Part shown: positions 63,417 to 64,000 of the stretch, piece by piece
How positions within the stretch are numbered: the stretch's first letter is position 1
Layout of the letters: each line of letters starts with the position of its first letter
Assembly (NCBI GenBank): GCA_046347195.1
Contig: JAXMGQ010000029.1
Location: 1-64,000, forward strand
Length of the DNA: 64,000 bases
Direction of reading: 5' to 3'
From: TMP-86 sp046347195
GTDB lineage: Bacteria > Pseudomonadota > Gammaproteobacteria > Steroidobacterales > Steroidobacteraceae
Notes under the pieces: generated by a model
Database searches by the model: none
Told to the model about the DNA's origin: nothing
Seen by the model: the letters and a program-made list of their open reading frames with translations, nothing else
Made by a program: the position numbers and the translations under genes

Positions 63417-64000
63417 TCAGCGGACCATCGGCATCACGCACTCCCTCACGAACCGCTCGCAGGCGGCGAGCAGAACGTCGGGCTGTTCGCGGTGGGGTGA
63501 GTGACGGCAATCGGTGAGCTTCAGCAGCTCGACCTGCGGTGCGAGTTCGGCGATGCGGTCGATCTGTCTCATGGTGCCGTACTCGTCATCGTAGCCCTGC
63601 ACGGCCAGCACCGGGCAGCGGATGCGCGCGACGTAGTCCTCGATGTTCCACGCGAGGAAATCCGGGTCGAGCCAGATGTCGTTCCAGCCGTAGAAGGTGT
63701 TGTCGACGTTGGGGTGGTGGCGCGCGAGTCTTGCGCGCAGGTCCGAGGTCTCGTAGGCGACCTTCGCTGCCGCGATGCTCGCGACTCCCATGGATTCCAC
63801 GAACAGGTGCGGGGCGATCGCGATGATCCCGACCGGCATCGCGGTGAACTGCCCGCCGTAGATCAAGGCGATGGACCCGCCGTCGCTGTGGCCGACGAGC
63901 AGCGGTCGACGGATGTCGAAGTGCTGGAGCAGCGCTGGCAACACCTGCAAGGCCTCGATGTGCATGTAGTCGGGCTTGCGCCGCGCCTCGAGCGGCGCCG
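63417..64000 (-). CDS. alpha/beta hydrolase, 5' end beyond the window
   Basis: The C-terminal 194 residues of an alpha/beta hydrolase. The nucleophile elbow is GHSDGGSIALIYGGQF, the acid VLAVQGYDDEYGTM, and the catalytic His in LTDCRHSPHREQPDVLLAAC. The reading frame is open to the window edge (APLEARRKPDYM before the first internal Met), so the N-terminus with the oxyanion region is outside. Similar to lactonase/haloperoxidase-type hydrolases; substrate unknown. Confidence 0.9.
   Translation of the reverse strand, partial: APLEARRKPDYMHIEALQVLPALLQHFDIRRPLLVGHSDGGSIALIYGGQFTAMPVGIIAIAPHLFVESMGVASIAAAKVAYETSDLRARLARHHPNVDNTFYGWNDIWLDPDFLAWNIEDYVARIRCPVLAVQGYDDEYGTMRQIDRIAELAPQVELLKLTDCRHSPHREQPDVLLAACERFVRECVMPMVR

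Overview
The window looks like the chromosome of a GC-rich, TonB-receptor-rich gammaproteobacterium, perhaps of the Steroidobacter/Nevskia type; that placement is inferred from gene content only. It carries four TonB-dependent receptors (TBDRs), each beside periplasmic or cofactor-dependent catabolic enzymes. It also has a c-type cytochrome, TetR/MerR/NarL-type regulators, and an accessory region with toxin-antitoxin (TA) modules and one IS. No rRNA gene, complete tRNA gene, CRISPR array or phage structural gene was seen.

Layout: (1) 0.2-4.8 kb: a TBDR and a luciferase-like flavin oxidoreductase diverge from a cupin and a TetR regulator across a repeat-bearing control region. (2) 4.9-21 kb: a NarL-type response regulator diverges from a long operon of TBDR, AMP-forming acyl-CoA ligase, qhpG, qhpA, qhpD, qhpC, qhpB, qhpF and qhpE. 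A secreted metallo-beta-lactamase-fold protein and a Tat-exported amidohydrolase follow. The qhp genes are a complete set for quinohemoprotein amine dehydrogenase (QHNDH). All thioether and CTQ residues and the 28-residue leader of the small subunit can be read with the published spacing. (3) 21-33 kb: mostly housekeeping or scattered genes: two EamA transporters, exonuclease III, an alpha/beta hydrolase, a DUF4010 membrane protein, a universal stress protein, an amidohydrolase, an MscS-like channel, SirB2 and NnrS. An SDR gene reduced to its two ends lies among them. (4) 33-41.6 kb: an orphan XRE regulator, an enoyl-CoA hydratase homolog, a DUF4143 ATPase behind twin palindromes, a MerR/Cu-ATPase pair, an SDR tail fragment, a histidine phosphatase, an Fsr-like MFS transporter and a methyltransferase. 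(5) 41.6-46.6 kb: a TetR regulator diverges, across twin operators, from a second apparent amine-oxidising operon of Tat-exported flavin amine oxidase, cytochrome c and TBDR. This TBDR is a close paralog of the one heading the qhp operon. (6) 46.7-57.8 kb: ccdAB, an SNF2 helicase with a SWIM protein, and a TetR regulator with two YtcJ-like amidohydrolases divergent from a fourth TBDR. (7) 58-64 kb: an accessory islet of a Doc-type TA pair, a GNAT, a FitAB-type TA pair and a VapBC pair with a broken toxin. Three tRNA-Pro 3'-end repeats spaced about 0.95 kb apart separate the units. An IS1634-family element and an alpha/beta hydrolase cut by the window edge complete it.

Working together: the common plan is outer-membrane import by a TBDR followed by periplasmic oxidation or hydrolysis. 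In two places the chemistry is amine oxidation with c-heme electron transfer (QHNDH; flavin amine oxidase plus cytochrome c), and these two use paralogous receptors. In the qhp operon the co-transcribed acyl-CoA ligase could activate the acid formed from the aldehyde product, but no aldehyde dehydrogenase is in the window. Substrates cannot be named from sequence alone.
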